A DNA stretch of 64,000 nucleotides from Oscillospiraceae bacterium (GTDB taxonomy: Bacteria; Bacillota; Clostridia; Oscillospirales; Ruminococcaceae), in NCBI GenBank assembly GCA_017466885.1, contig JAFTTH010000030.1, positions 1 through 64,000 of the forward strand, in the 5' to 3' direction. Below, one piece after another: positions 18,349 to 27,031 of this stretch (its first letter is position 1; each line of letters starts with the position of its first letter). The notes under the pieces are model-generated. The model was not told the DNA's origin, did no database searches, and saw nothing but the letters and a program-made list of their open reading frames with translations. Position numbers and translations under genes: made by a program.

Positions 18349-20109
18349 ATGGCACAACAATGGATTCAGTGGTCGGGCGGCCCTTTGCGTGCCGACGGCA
18401 CCAGAAGTATTTGTGATTGGCAGGCTGCAGCCGATGTAAAAGTCAATCACCTGTCCATTTATTATCTTGCCTATAAGGAGAATGGGGACACCGTTTACGG
18501 TGTTCCCACTCCTGCGCAGTATCAGCGGGTGATGGAGCATGCTGCGTATGATGTGGAAAACTGTAAGCGTCTTGGGATCAATCTCATTGGATATGTTGAT
18601 ACCGTTCAGTATGCGGAGGAAACTGCCGCAGAGATGGGTTTGACCCTGGATGACATCAATGCGATTACCCCCAAGGGCGATTATGCTTCCACCAAGGAGT
18701 GGCATCCCGCAGGTCTTTATGTTGCTTGTATCAATGCACCGAAATGGCGCGCTTGGTTGACCGAGAATCTTCGGCTGACGGCCGCTGCCGGCTTTGGCGG
18801 ACTGCAGTATGACTTTCATCCTTATGCGGGCGCAAGCCTTTTCTGCCAGTGTAAGTATTGCCGGGAAGGCTGGGCAAAGCGCTCCAGGGAGTTGTTTGGC
18901 CGGGAGATGGAGATCCCTGCGGCGCCTCTGGACTTTAGTACAGAGGAAGGCCGGGCCTATTGGTGGTGGAAGATCGATACCTACGGCGAGTTTATGGAGG
19001 AGACAGTTTCGGAAGCCAAAAAGATTAACCCCGACTTTATCCTCCTGATGAATAATAACGCGGCCGGCACAAACTTTGCTTTTGAAATGCTAGATAAGGG
19101 CGGCGATATGCCGACCAGTGAGCATGTGGGTAGTAACAATGGATATAGCTCCACGCTGTTCCTCTACCAAATGGCGGAGGCGCTGGGCTTCCACGATCTT
19201 TACACGCAGTACGGTACAGCCTCCGAAATTGATCCTCTGTTCCGCTACAAGGTCAATATCTGCGAATCCTTTGCGGTGAATGGCGGAATCTCTTATGTGG
19301 CGGATCAGGAGGGCGTTGGGAGAAAAGCCTTCCTTTTCGGGGATGACCATGCGAATGCCTTTGAGCATTCGAAATCCCTTGCTGAAGTGGCTGTGCTGTG
19401 GTCGGTGGAGAGCAATCTCTTCTCTATGAAACCGGAAGAGTTTGATTATGCAACCCTGCTGTATTCCTTTAAGACAGACAGAGCTCGCCAGGCGGCTTCA
19501 GCGCTGGTGAAAAGCGGTGTGACTTATGATTATGTCGCACTGGAAAAAGAGGATATTCTGGAGCGGCTGGATCAGTACCGTGTGCTGATTCTTCCCGAAT
19601 ATACCTATTTTAATGACAAGACCTGGAAACCTGTTCTGGAAGAGATTATTTCCTCCGGAAAAGAGCTAATTGTTTTGGGAAAAGCCGGACAGAAGTATGT
19701 TGGAGCCACCTCCGATTCCATTCGCTATGTTCCCGGATTTACCCTGGCGGAAAGCGAGCAGGAGCAGACTGTTTCCGATTCCTTCCGGAAAGCGTTGGAG
19801 GAAGCGGGCGCCTGGAAGCAGGTTTCCATCGGCAATAATGTTGAGAAAACAGCTGTTACCGTCCGGCAAAGCCGGGATGGGGAGATTTATCTCCACGTGG
19901 TTCGCCGCGGGGGAGATGAGGGCCTGACAGACCGCGCGGCGCGGCTCTGCTTTACCCTTCCGGACGGATATACAGTGTCGGACGTTGTAGGGGAGACGCC
20001 CTTTGCGGAATCCCGGCAGGTTGCGGTGGAATATACCCTGGATAAAAATATTCTGGCAATTCAAACCGCAGAATTTGACACTTATCTTCTTCTGTATTTG
20101 AAGAGGTAG
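18349..20109 (+). CDS. Glycoside-hydrolase-like protein without signal peptide, paralogue 4 of 4
   Basis: The product is 586 residues and begins directly at the conserved domain (MAQQWIQWSGGPLRADG), so it has neither signal peptide nor lipobox. CAGGAGGG precedes the ATG, and no upstream in-frame signal sequence is present between 18319 and 18349. All shared landmarks are retained (DFHPYAGASLFCQCKYC, LLMNNN, MPTSEH, FRYKVNICESF, VESNLFS). It is therefore inferred to be an intracellular member of the set that would act on imported oligosaccharide, while paralogues 1-3 act outside. It has the same fold and probable mechanism as its neighbours; activity is unproven. Confidence 0.7.
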   Translation: MAQQWIQWSGGPLRADGTRSICDWQAAADVKVNHLSIYYLAYKENGDTVYGVPTPAQYQRVMEHAAYDVENCKRLGINLIGYVDTVQYAEETAAEMGLTLDDINAITPKGDYASTKEWHPAGLYVACINAPKWRAWLTENLRLTAAAGFGGLQYDFHPYAGASLFCQCKYCREGWAKRSRELFGREMEIPAAPLDFSTEEGRAYWWWKIDTYGEFMEETVSEAKKINPDFILLMNNNAAGTNFAFEMLDKGGDMPTSEHVGSNNGYSSTLFLYQMAEALGFHDLYTQYGTASEIDPLFRYKVNICESFAVNGGISYVADQEGVGRKAFLFGDDHANAFEHSKSLAEVAVLWSVESNLFSMKPEEFDYATLLYSFKTDRARQAASALVKSGVTYDYVALEKEDILERLDQYRVLILPEYTYFNDKTWKPVLEEIISSGKELIVLGKAGQKYVGATSDSIRYVPGFTLAESEQEQTVSDSFRKALEEAGAWKQVSIGNNVEKTAVTVRQSRDGEIYLHVVRRGGDEGLTDRAARLCFTLPDGYTVSDVVGETPFAESRQVAVEYTLDKNILAIQTAEFDTYLLLYLKR

Positions 20110-20134
20110 GATATAATGAAAGGAGCTATTTACC

Positions 20135-21562
20135 ATGAAAAAACGCACATTTTCCTGGATCGCGTTGCTGGCGCTGGTAGTTACCCTCTGCGCAGGGGTT
20201 TTCAGCGGCTGTGATAATGGCGAGACCGGAGACACAGGCACCCCCGGAGGCCCTCAGCTTGAGGAAACTGATATCAACCTCCCTGAGGTTGAGCTGGACA
20301 ACAAAAAGGTCAGCATTTTTGTTCAGTCGGATAGCATCGATGATTATCGGATGAAGGAAGACGGCAAGGTTGGCTGGGTTGAGATTGCTGAGCAGCAGTA
20401 CGGAATGTCTTTTGACGTTGTCAGCTATGTTGACTCTACCCGTCGGCTGTCCATCCTCTCTGCTCTGTATATGTCCGGCGAGATGCCTGACTATGTCGGT
20501 GCAGCAGACTACCCGATCTGCCTTGCAAACAACTACCTTGAGCCTCTGGAAAATTACATCGATCTGGATGACGTGATGTGGAAAGATGTCCGTCCGATGA
20601 TGGATACTCTGAAGTGGAAGGATCACTATTACTTCCTTGTTACCAAGCCGCTGGAGTTTGATATCTGGTGTGTTTGGAATCCCGAAATCCTTGCTGAAAA
20701 TAACGTTACCTCTCCCTTGACTCATTTCGAGAACAATACCTGGGACTGGGATGCTCTGAAGGATATTGCAGTAACGGTTACCCGCGATGATGACGGTGAC
20801 GGCACCAACGATGTTTGGGGCCTCGGTATTGATGGTGCAATCTATCCCCTGCACTTCTCCACCGGTGTCAACCTCCTGGAGGTCGACAATGAAAACGGTG
20901 ACTTCATCCTGAATATCGGACATGAGAAGATTGCTGCGGCTGCCGAGTGGTTTGCCACCCTGGGCCCCTTGAACGAGAATGTTCTGCGGATTGCCGGTAC
21001 CGGTGATATGACAAGTGCTGACCTGATTGCGGAGTTTGTCAACGGTAAGGTTGCTATGATGCTGATCAGCGGCAACGCTGCCGGCCAGGCTTCTATGATC
21101 GAGCTGTGGGAGAAGGGAAGAATCGACTTCTGCCCGACTCCTCAGTGGATGGGTGAAGGCCAGTACTACACCTATGCCCAGCCTTCTTGCGCCGGTATCG
21201 GTGCAGGGTGCAAAAACCCCGAGGGCGGTGCGCTGATTGCCCAGATTATGCGGTATGTCCAGACCGATGCGTACTATGACAAATACCATAACAACACTTA
21301 TAAAGACAGACTGATGGAGTCTGATTATAAGACTGTGTGGAAGATGACTGATTCTCAGATCGACCGTCTGGTCAAGATGAGAGAGATCGCTTACAATTCC
21401 ACTCCCATCCCCTTCATCTACTATAACTTCTGGGGATTTGACGATGGCTTTATCAGAAACCTGACTGCCAACTCTTGGTCTTCTGTAGTCGAGTCTGTTG
21501 TTCCGGTCGCTGAGTCCAGTATCGAAGACTGGCTGGATGCGATGAATAAGGTTGAGGAATAA
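20135..21562 (+). CDS. Sugar ABC importer solute-binding lipoprotein
   Basis: The product is 475 residues with a lipoprotein signal (lipobox FSGC) and an acidic/Gly-rich tether. Domain features fit the type-1 extracellular solute-binding family: NKKVSIFVQSDS at the start, MPDYVGAADYPICLANNYLEPLENYIDLDD, and a segment DDDGDGTNDVWGLGID that resembles a calcium-binding DxDxDG loop. It follows paralogue 4 by 25 bp with an AAAGGAG ribosome-binding site. It is the best candidate receptor for the LplB/LplC-type permease pair at 10463-12414. A stem-loop follows the stop codon. Confidence 0.85.
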   Translation: MKKRTFSWIALLALVVTLCAGVFSGCDNGETGDTGTPGGPQLEETDINLPEVELDNKKVSIFVQSDSIDDYRMKEDGKVGWVEIAEQQYGMSFDVVSYVDSTRRLSILSALYMSGEMPDYVGAADYPICLANNYLEPLENYIDLDDVMWKDVRPMMDTLKWKDHYYFLVTKPLEFDIWCVWNPEILAENNVTSPLTHFENNTWDWDALKDIAVTVTRDDDGDGTNDVWGLGIDGAIYPLHFSTGVNLLEVDNENGDFILNIGHEKIAAAAEWFATLGPLNENVLRIAGTGDMTSADLIAEFVNGKVAMMLISGNAAGQASMIELWEKGRIDFCPTPQWMGEGQYYTYAQPSCAGIGAGCKNPEGGALIAQIMRYVQTDAYYDKYHNNTYKDRLMESDYKTVWKMTDSQIDRLVKMREIAYNSTPIPFIYYNFWGFDDGFIRNLTANSWSSVVESVVPVAESSIEDWLDAMNKVEE

Positions 21563-21569
21563 AAAATTG

Positions 21570-21615
21570 CTCCGTGCCTGCTGCCGATGGCGGTGGGCGC
21601 GGAGTTGCGCTTTTT
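21570..21615 (+). terminator. Probable intrinsic terminator after binding-protein gene
   Basis: CTCCGTGCC (21570-21578) pairs with GGCGCGGAG (21596-21604), followed after six bases by TTTTT. It would end or attenuate the long uptake operon just before the deacetylase gene. Confidence 0.6.
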
Positions 21616-21623
21616 GAAGAAAA

Positions 21624-22484
21624 ATGAAACATATTTTTATGAGATACCCGGAGGGCCGGGAAAAGGCCCTCACCTTCAGCTATGATGATGCACCTGTTCA
21701 GGATGAGAAGCTGGTCAAGCTTTTCTTGGAAAGCGGTGTGAAGGGAACCTTTAACCTGAGCCCTGATTTTTTTGGAAAAACCTGTGTGGATCCACCTCAC
21801 CAAAGCTGGATGGATCTGGAGAGTGTGAAGCGGACCTATACCGGAACGGGAATGGAGGTTGCTCTTCACGGTTATACTCACGGCGAGCTTCCTATGATGG
21901 ACGATGCGGCGATGCTTTGGGAGATCCTATTGAATCGCAAAGTGCTGGAGGATCTGTTTGACTGCCGTGTTTCTGGGTTTGCCTACCCGCAAGGGGCGGT
22001 GGATGCCAGAACGGAACGGAGATTGGCTGATGCCGGAGTGGATTACGCACGGATCGCGACCGCCGGATCGGAGTCATTTCAGGCGATCCCTGATAACTGG
22101 TATCGCTGGGAAGGCACAGCTCACCACGGCCATCCCCGGCTGATGGAACTTGCGGAGCAATTTATGACTGCAAGGGCAACAACCTTCCCCTGGTATCACA
22201 CCAGTGAACCGATGCTCTTTTATGTTTGGGGCCATTCCTATGAGTTTTGGGCTTCCGATAACTGGTGGATTATGGAAAAGTTTTTGGACCGTATTTCGGG
22301 GCATCCGGGGGAGATTTGGTATGCTACCAACCTGGAAATTTTCCGCTATACCAAGGCCTTCCAAAGCCTGCAGTATTCGGTAGAGCGGGGAATCGTTTAT
22401 AATCCCAGTGGATGTGCTGTTTGGCTTCTGAAGGACGAAAAAACCTATTGTGTTGAGCCGGGAAAAGAGCTTATTTTGCAGTAA
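21624..22484 (+). CDS. Polysaccharide deacetylase (NodB-like)
   Basis: The product is 286 residues. It carries the NodB-fold landmarks: TFSYDDA (the DD motif with catalytic base and metal-binding Asp), the metal-binding HGYTHG, and GFAYPQGAVD. Members of carbohydrate esterase family 4 and relatives remove N- or O-acetyl groups from glycans. No signal peptide is present, so it is inferred to act in the cytoplasm, perhaps on imported acetylated oligosaccharide. The ribosome-binding site is weak (GAAGAAAA), and the gene sits only 8 bp after the stem-loop that follows the binding-protein gene, so expression may be partly by read-through. Confidence 0.8.
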   Translation: MKHIFMRYPEGREKALTFSYDDAPVQDEKLVKLFLESGVKGTFNLSPDFFGKTCVDPPHQSWMDLESVKRTYTGTGMEVALHGYTHGELPMMDDAAMLWEILLNRKVLEDLFDCRVSGFAYPQGAVDARTERRLADAGVDYARIATAGSESFQAIPDNWYRWEGTAHHGHPRLMELAEQFMTARATTFPWYHTSEPMLFYVWGHSYEFWASDNWWIMEKFLDRISGHPGEIWYATNLEIFRYTKAFQSLQYSVERGIVYNPSGCAVWLLKDEKTYCVEPGKELILQ

Positions 22485-22490
22485 GCTGCA

Positions 22491-22525
22491 AAAAAGTGCT
22501 CCGCAGTAATTGCGGAGCACTTTTT
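22491..22525. terminator. Bidirectional intrinsic terminator
   Basis: A perfect 15-bp stem (AAAAAGTGCTCCGCA with its complement) and a 5-nt loop lies between two converging genes, with A- and T-runs on both sides so that it can stop transcription from either direction. Confidence 0.92.
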
Positions 22526-22528
22526 GGA

Positions 22529-23155
22529 TTAAAGGGAAAAGCCTGCGGCTTTCAGCCAATGGTAAGCAATCAAACTGTGACCGGCCGTTGTTGGATGGAC
22601 GCCATCTTTTGCCCAGAAGGTCATAGGCATATGCTTGCTGGCTTCCAGAAAGATTTGGTCGAGGTCGATTAACGGGGCATTGAACTCTTCTGCAAGCTCT
22701 TTCATCATCGCAACCTTACCGTAAACATCCTCGTGCACTTGAGCGACAGTATCGTTAATGTCAATCAGGAAGGGGGTGATTAGCACCAGGTCTGGGTTAG
22801 AAACGGCTTTTGCAGAAAGAATCAACTGACGAACATTTTCTTTAAAGACATCGTCGGGAGTAGGATCGTTGCTGTCGTACCGTCGTCCGGATTCATTCAC
22901 TCCGCAAAGGATCGTCAACACGTCAGGCTTCAGATCAAGGCAGTCTGTCTGCCACCGTGCAGCCATATCGGCAGCGCGGTTTCCGGAAATTCCCCGGTTC
23001 AAAATCTTATAGTTTGCTTCGGGGTAGGTAGCGTGCAAAATTCCGCAGATAATGGCAGGAAAGCCGATTCCAAGAGAAATGGGGTCTTCGCGGTCTCTTT
23101 CGGCGTCAGTAACGCTGTCCCCCTGGAAAAGGATTACAGAATTATTTTTAATCAT
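22529..23155 (-). CDS. SGNH/GDSL-family hydrolase
   Basis: The product is 208 residues from the ATG at 23155, which has AAAGGAG five nt upstream; an in-frame TTG at 23170 precedes that site and is unlikely. SGNH blocks are visible: QGDSVTDAERD (block I, nucleophile Ser), GNRAADMAARW (block II Gly), CGVNESGRR (block III Asn) and KDGVHPTTAGH (block V Asp/His). There is no signal peptide, so it is probably a cytoplasmic carbohydrate or acyl esterase. It is the last gene of the leftward catabolic operon; with the deacetylase it suggests that the sugar substrate is acylated. Confidence 0.85.
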   Translation of the reverse strand: MIKNNSVILFQGDSVTDAERDREDPISLGIGFPAIICGILHATYPEANYKILNRGISGNRAADMAARWQTDCLDLKPDVLTILCGVNESGRRYDSNDPTPDDVFKENVRQLILSAKAVSNPDLVLITPFLIDINDTVAQVHEDVYGKVAMMKELAEEFNAPLIDLDQIFLEASKHMPMTFWAKDGVHPTTAGHSLIAYHWLKAAGFSL

Positions 23156-23175
23156 AGGAGCTCCTTTCAAAGATA

Positions 23176-23204
23176 ATCACCCGCTGGCAGTGCCAACGGG
23201 TGAT
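23176..23204. other. Inverted repeat between transaldolase-like and SGNH genes
   Basis: ATCACCCG and CGGGTGAT flank a 13-nt centre that itself contains GGCA/TGCC. There is no T-run, so it is more likely an mRNA processing or stabilising hairpin within the operon than a terminator. Confidence 0.6.
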
Positions 23205-23209
23205 AGGAA

Positions 23210-24241
23210 TCAAAGCTCGTAAAGCTGGCGCCAGCCTTTGTCGAATCCATCCAGAGTAAAGAGGATGGGTCCGTAGCTGTCAAACTCATCAATGGTCAGA
23301 CCGTCAGCATAGTAGGCTTTTTCAAATTCAGGGAAGAGGGAAGCGGCATAGTCCAGGTGCTTTTGCTCCACAGGAACATCAAACCGGCACTCTCTTACCA
23401 GCTGACCGGCGGCATCCGCTTCGGCAACCAGCTTTTGAATCTTGGGATGAATGGTCATGCAGCACTCTGCACCGGACAGCTCCGAAACCTGGAAGGCAGT
23501 CCGGAATGCGGCGGGCATCAGCTGACTGTGGTAATCCCGTTTGGCATACTCGGCGAAAATATTCTTGATTACGGCAAGAACAGCCCACTGCAAAGATTCT
23601 GCGTTAGCGTTAGGATCCTTCTGAAGCATATAGTCAGAAAGGCGTCCCATAACAACAGCGGCAGTCGAGGGGGCGGGGGTAATTCCCGCAGCAATTGCTC
23701 TTGCACGGCCGCGCTCATAAGCGTCCGCAACGGCGAGAGCCTGAGAGGTTGCAATGCAAACGGTGGGGTTGGTGGCAATACCGCAAGCAGCAAGCTCTTC
23801 CAAGGCCCAAACACCGGCCTTGGTTCCGGGGATCTTGACCATTACGTTCTCGCCCCATGTGGCCATAATTTTGCCCATTTCAAGCATTGCCTCGCCGTCA
23901 TTTGCCAGCTCAGGACGAACCTGAGTACGGATATAACCGTACTGCTTGTTGGTTGCCTGGTACATCGGCATCAGCCGCCGGGAAAGCTCCCGGACAACGC
24001 AACCGATCAGCGCCAGCGCGCGGTCGTCCCGGTTCAGACCCTCCGGAATCTGCGCAACCTCATCCTGATACAGAGCGGGGTTGGCCACCAGAGCCTGATA
24101 GCTCAAAGGCGGGTTGGAGGTACAACCGATCGCACCGCCGAACTGGATCGCATCCTCCATTTCCTTCGGAATTGCGGAGTCGTTGCACCATTGTGTGGGG
24201 GTGTTTTTAGCCATCCATTCAAGGTAGGAGTAGTATCCCAT
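23210..24241 (-). CDS. Transaldolase-family protein
   Basis: The product is 343 residues. It has the class I transaldolase pattern: GAIGCTSNPP near the N-terminus, the active-site segment NVMVKIPGTKAG (the first Lys would form the Schiff base) and GIATNPTVCIATSQALAVADAYERGRA. It is longer than the classic 220-residue FSA-type transaldolases and has an unusual N-terminus (MGYYSYLEWMAKNTPTQ). It lies in an operon with an alcohol dehydrogenase and an aldehyde dehydrogenase and opposite a sugar isomerase/kinase operon, so it probably cleaves or rearranges a keto-sugar phosphate or a keto-sugar. The exact substrate cannot be read from the sequence. Confidence 0.8.
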   Translation of the reverse strand: MGYYSYLEWMAKNTPTQWCNDSAIPKEMEDAIQFGGAIGCTSNPPLSYQALVANPALYQDEVAQIPEGLNRDDRALALIGCVVRELSRRLMPMYQATNKQYGYIRTQVRPELANDGEAMLEMGKIMATWGENVMVKIPGTKAGVWALEELAACGIATNPTVCIATSQALAVADAYERGRARAIAAGITPAPSTAAVVMGRLSDYMLQKDPNANAESLQWAVLAVIKNIFAEYAKRDYHSQLMPAAFRTAFQVSELSGAECCMTIHPKIQKLVAEADAAGQLVRECRFDVPVEQKHLDYAASLFPEFEKAYYADGLTIDEFDSYGPILFTLDGFDKGWRQLYEL

Positions 24242-24263
24242 GATATATCATTCCTTCCGATTG

Positions 24264-25301
24264 TCAGTTCTGTTGTGAAAGAGAGAAAAGAATCTTCAAA
24301 CCCATCTTGTGTTCCATTTTGTCAAAGGCGGTTTCCCAGCTTTCCAGCGGGAAAATATCCGAGACGATGGGGAGGGTATCCACCGTCCCTGCTTCCAGAA
24401 GCCGCAGTGCAGTTCTCCAGGAGTCGGGGGTGGTGGCAAAGCCGGCAGAAAGCTTGACCTCCTTTTTCAGGAGCAGATCCAGATCAAAGGGGATCGCCTT
24501 GCCGAACAGACCGATCTGCCCGAAGCGGCCGCCCTTCCGAACAACCTTCAAGCAACCGTCTGCCGAAGCGGCAACGCCGGCACATTCAAACACGGCATCA
24601 AATCCCGCTCCGCCGGTGATCTTCTCGGCGGCCTCAGCCAAGGATTCCCGATTCACGGTGATGGTTCCCGCTGCACCCAGCTGCATTGCAAGGCGAAGGC
24701 GGGGCTCATCGGCGGAGGTCCCGCTGACGTAAACCTTGGCACCGTTGGCGCGGGCAACCTGAAGCGCCAAAAGACCGATTGCGCCCGGACCGCTGACCAG
24801 CACGATATCTCCCGCGTCGATCCGGCATACCTCCGAAACGCTGCGCACGCAACAGGCCAAAGGCTCACAAAGAGCCGCAGCCTTGAGAGAGACACCCTCG
24901 GGAATGGGGTAAAGGGTTCTTGCGGGAACGACCATATACTGCGCAAAGGCGCCGTTCACACCCGATCCGATGGATTTCCGCTCGGAGCAGAGCATAGGTG
25001 TCCCGGATAAGCAGTACCGGCAATGGCCGCAGGTGACAACGGCGGTCAGGGAGACCACAGGATCTCCCACCGCATATCCCAAAACACCGGCACCGACCTG
25101 GTGAATCGTTCCGCTGAATTCGTGTCCCATAATGACCGGGGCGTTTGCTTCGTATTCATCACTCCGGATGTGGAGGTCGGTACCGCAGATTCCTGCGTAG
25201 GCAACCTTGATAACGACCTCATTTTCTCCCGCCTCGGGAATCGGCATATCCTGCAGGCCCATTCCGTCCCGTCCAGGGCGAAGCTTCATTAACGCTTTCA
25301 T
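24264..25301 (-). CDS. Zinc-dependent alcohol (polyol) dehydrogenase
   Basis: The product is 345 residues from the ATG at 25301, with AAGGGA nine or ten nt upstream; an ATG at 25313 adds four residues. Medium-chain dehydrogenase motifs are complete: GICGTDLHI (catalytic Zn Cys), GHEFSG (Zn His), a structural zinc loop CGHCRYCLSGTPMLC, and a Rossmann segment VSGPGAIGLLALQVA. It resembles sorbitol and threonine dehydrogenases. In this operon it probably oxidises a sugar alcohol or reduces the aldehyde made by the transaldolase-like enzyme, NAD(P)-dependent. Confidence 0.85.
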   Translation of the reverse strand: MKALMKLRPGRDGMGLQDMPIPEAGENEVVIKVAYAGICGTDLHIRSDEYEANAPVIMGHEFSGTIHQVGAGVLGYAVGDPVVSLTAVVTCGHCRYCLSGTPMLCSERKSIGSGVNGAFAQYMVVPARTLYPIPEGVSLKAAALCEPLACCVRSVSEVCRIDAGDIVLVSGPGAIGLLALQVARANGAKVYVSGTSADEPRLRLAMQLGAAGTITVNRESLAEAAEKITGGAGFDAVFECAGVAASADGCLKVVRKGGRFGQIGLFGKAIPFDLDLLLKKEVKLSAGFATTPDSWRTALRLLEAGTVDTLPIVSDIFPLESWETAFDKMEHKMGLKILFSLSQQN

Positions 25302-25334
25302 ACTGAAAATCATCCCTTATCTTTCTTGTGTCGA

Positions 25335-26846
25335 TCAAAGAGCGCCGTCCCAGGTACCAACGGAGGTGTTTCTCAGCTCATCCTCGTTGAACCAACGGGT
25401 GGTCACGACCTTGGACTCGGTATAGAACCGGAGGCCGTCCTTGCCCAGAGCGTGGAGATCGCCAAAGAAGGAGCGCTTATGACCGCAGAAGGGGAACATA
25501 CCGGCGGGAACAGGAATTCCAACGTTAACACCGGTCATACCGCCATGGGTTCTCTTGGTGAACTCACGGGCATAGTAACCGTTCTGAGTGAAAATAACAG
25601 AACCATTTGCGAAGGGGTTGCTGTTCATCACGGCAAGGCCCTCTTCGAAGTTCTTAACCCGCTTGATGCAGAGCACCGGCCCAAAGATCTCTTCCTGACC
25701 AATGGTCATCTCGGGGGTAACGTGATCGAAAACGGTGTGACCTACAAAGAAACCGTTCTCGTAACCGGGAACAACAACATCCCGACCGTCCAGAACAAGC
25801 TCAGCACCCTCGTCGATTCCCTTCTGGATCCAGTTGAGAATGGACTGCTTGTGAGAGGCAGAAACAACAGGGCCGAGATCGGTGGTCTTATCGTAAGCGG
25901 GACCGATCTTCTTATCCTTAATCTGACGCAGAACCTCTGCAACGAAGGCATCGGCAATCGCCTCTTCCACAACAACAACGGGAAGAGCCATGCACCGCTC
26001 ACCGGCGCAACCGAAGGAAGAGTTCAGAACACCGGCAACGGTCCGCTCGATGGGAGCATCCCGGAGGACCAGCGCGTGGTTCTTCGCCTCGCAGAGGCAC
26101 TGTACCCGCTTGCCGTTGGCGGCGGCGGTAGAGTAAACGTGGAGACCGACGGAGGTGGAACCAACGAAGGTAACACCCACAACATCGGGATGGGTCAGGA
26201 AAATGTTGGCCTCATTCCGGGAGCAGGTAACGATATTGACAACGCCCTTGGGCAGACCGGCCTCAACCAGAAGCTCAGCCATCTTCAGGCAGGTCATGGG
26301 GGTCATAGAAGCAGCTTTCAGAACCAGGGTGTTACCGGTAGCGATACACATCGGCATCATCCAGCCCATAGGGATCATCGCAGGGAAGTTGAAGGGAACG
26401 ATTCCGGCAAAAACACCCATCGGCTCTCTGTAAAGAACGGAGTCAAAGCCGTTGGTAACGTTCATCAGGGATTCGCCCATCATCAGAGAGGGAGCACCGC
26501 AGGCAACCTCAACAGGCTCTTTCACCTTCAGGATATCTCCCCGGGCCTCATCCCAGTTTTTACCGTGCTCCCGGCAGAGGATATATGTAAGCTCATCCAT
26601 ATCCCGGATCAGAAGATCGCGGAATTTATAAAGGATCTCAACACGGCGGGCGACCGGAGTGTTGGACCAGGCGGGGAAGGCGGCCTTTGCGGCGGCGATT
26701 GCCTGCTCAACCTCGTCGGAGGTGCAGCAGGGAGTCTTGGCAATGACTTCGCCCTTGCTGGGGTCATAAACATCCATCCATTTGGTGGAAGCAGACTCAA
26801 CAAACTCCCCGTTCAGGAACATTTTCAAATTTGTGACAGTTTCCAT
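25335..26846 (-). CDS. mmsA: CoA-acylating aldehyde dehydrogenase (methylmalonate-semialdehyde dehydrogenase family)
   Basis: The product is 503 residues from the ATG at 26846, preceded by GGAGGAG; a frame opening at 26897 extends through the operator and is rejected. Family features are FVGSTSVGLHVY, GKRVQCLCEAKNHALV and the catalytic-Cys block FGCAGERCMALP, which is typical of MmsA/IolA. Such enzymes convert a malonate- or methylmalonate-semialdehyde to acetyl- or propionyl-CoA. None of iolB, iolC, iolD or iolE is present, so a myo-inositol pathway is not supported and a different semialdehyde is likely. It is the first gene of the leftward operon. Confidence 0.85.
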   Translation of the reverse strand: METVTNLKMFLNGEFVESASTKWMDVYDPSKGEVIAKTPCCTSDEVEQAIAAAKAAFPAWSNTPVARRVEILYKFRDLLIRDMDELTYILCREHGKNWDEARGDILKVKEPVEVACGAPSLMMGESLMNVTNGFDSVLYREPMGVFAGIVPFNFPAMIPMGWMMPMCIATGNTLVLKAASMTPMTCLKMAELLVEAGLPKGVVNIVTCSRNEANIFLTHPDVVGVTFVGSTSVGLHVYSTAAANGKRVQCLCEAKNHALVLRDAPIERTVAGVLNSSFGCAGERCMALPVVVVEEAIADAFVAEVLRQIKDKKIGPAYDKTTDLGPVVSASHKQSILNWIQKGIDEGAELVLDGRDVVVPGYENGFFVGHTVFDHVTPEMTIGQEEIFGPVLCIKRVKNFEEGLAVMNSNPFANGSVIFTQNGYYAREFTKRTHGGMTGVNVGIPVPAGMFPFCGHKRSFFGDLHALGKDGLRFYTESKVVTTRWFNEDELRNTSVGTWDGAL

Positions 26847-26862
26847 TAAAATCTCCTCCATT

Positions 26863-26887
26863 TTGACCGTTTTAAAACTTCGGTCAA
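26863..26887. promoter_or_regulatory. Candidate operator, inverted repeat TTGACCG-N11-CGGTCAA
   Basis: A perfect 7-bp inverted repeat lies between the leftward -10 box and the ribosome-binding site of the aldehyde dehydrogenase gene. A further CGGTCA half-site occurs at 26917-26922 inside the leftward promoter spacer. This is the position expected for a repressor controlling the divergent catabolic operons; the regulator is not in the window. Confidence 0.65.
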
Positions 26888-26901
26888 TTTGATACATCTA
26901 T

Positions 26902-26930
26902 ATGATAAGGCAGAAACGGTCATTTGTCAA
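26902..26930 (-). promoter_or_regulatory. Sigma-A type promoter of the leftward catabolic operon
   Basis: Read on the minus strand: TTGACA (26925-26930), 17-bp spacer, TATCAT (26902-26907). The TTGACCG inverted repeat lies just downstream. Confidence 0.8.
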
Positions 26931-26970
26931 GGGAAAAAAGCGAAAAAGTAAAAAAATCAGTCATAAAATA

Positions 26971-26999
26971 TTGACAAAAGTCTGCGTTCGTGATAATAT
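26971..26999 (+). promoter_or_regulatory. Sigma-A type promoter of the rightward catabolic operon
   Basis: TTGACA (26971-26976), 17-bp spacer, TAATAT (26994-26999), about 32 bp before the first ATG. A GGTCA half-site at 27009-27013 lies just downstream. Confidence 0.85.
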
Positions 27000-27031
27000 G
27001 ATTCAAAAGGTCAGTTTGGGAGCGTGGTTTA

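Noticed and set aside
12433..20109. Four paralogues as an assembly duplication
   Set aside because: The copies differ throughout, have different lengths, N-termini and intergenic sequences, so they are old duplications.
22529..26846. Transaldolase-type sulfoquinovose pathway
   Set aside because: A transaldolase and an aldehyde dehydrogenase occur together, but no sulfoquinovosidase, sulfoquinovose isomerase or sulfonate exporter is nearby, and the dehydrogenase belongs to the CoA-acylating MmsA class.
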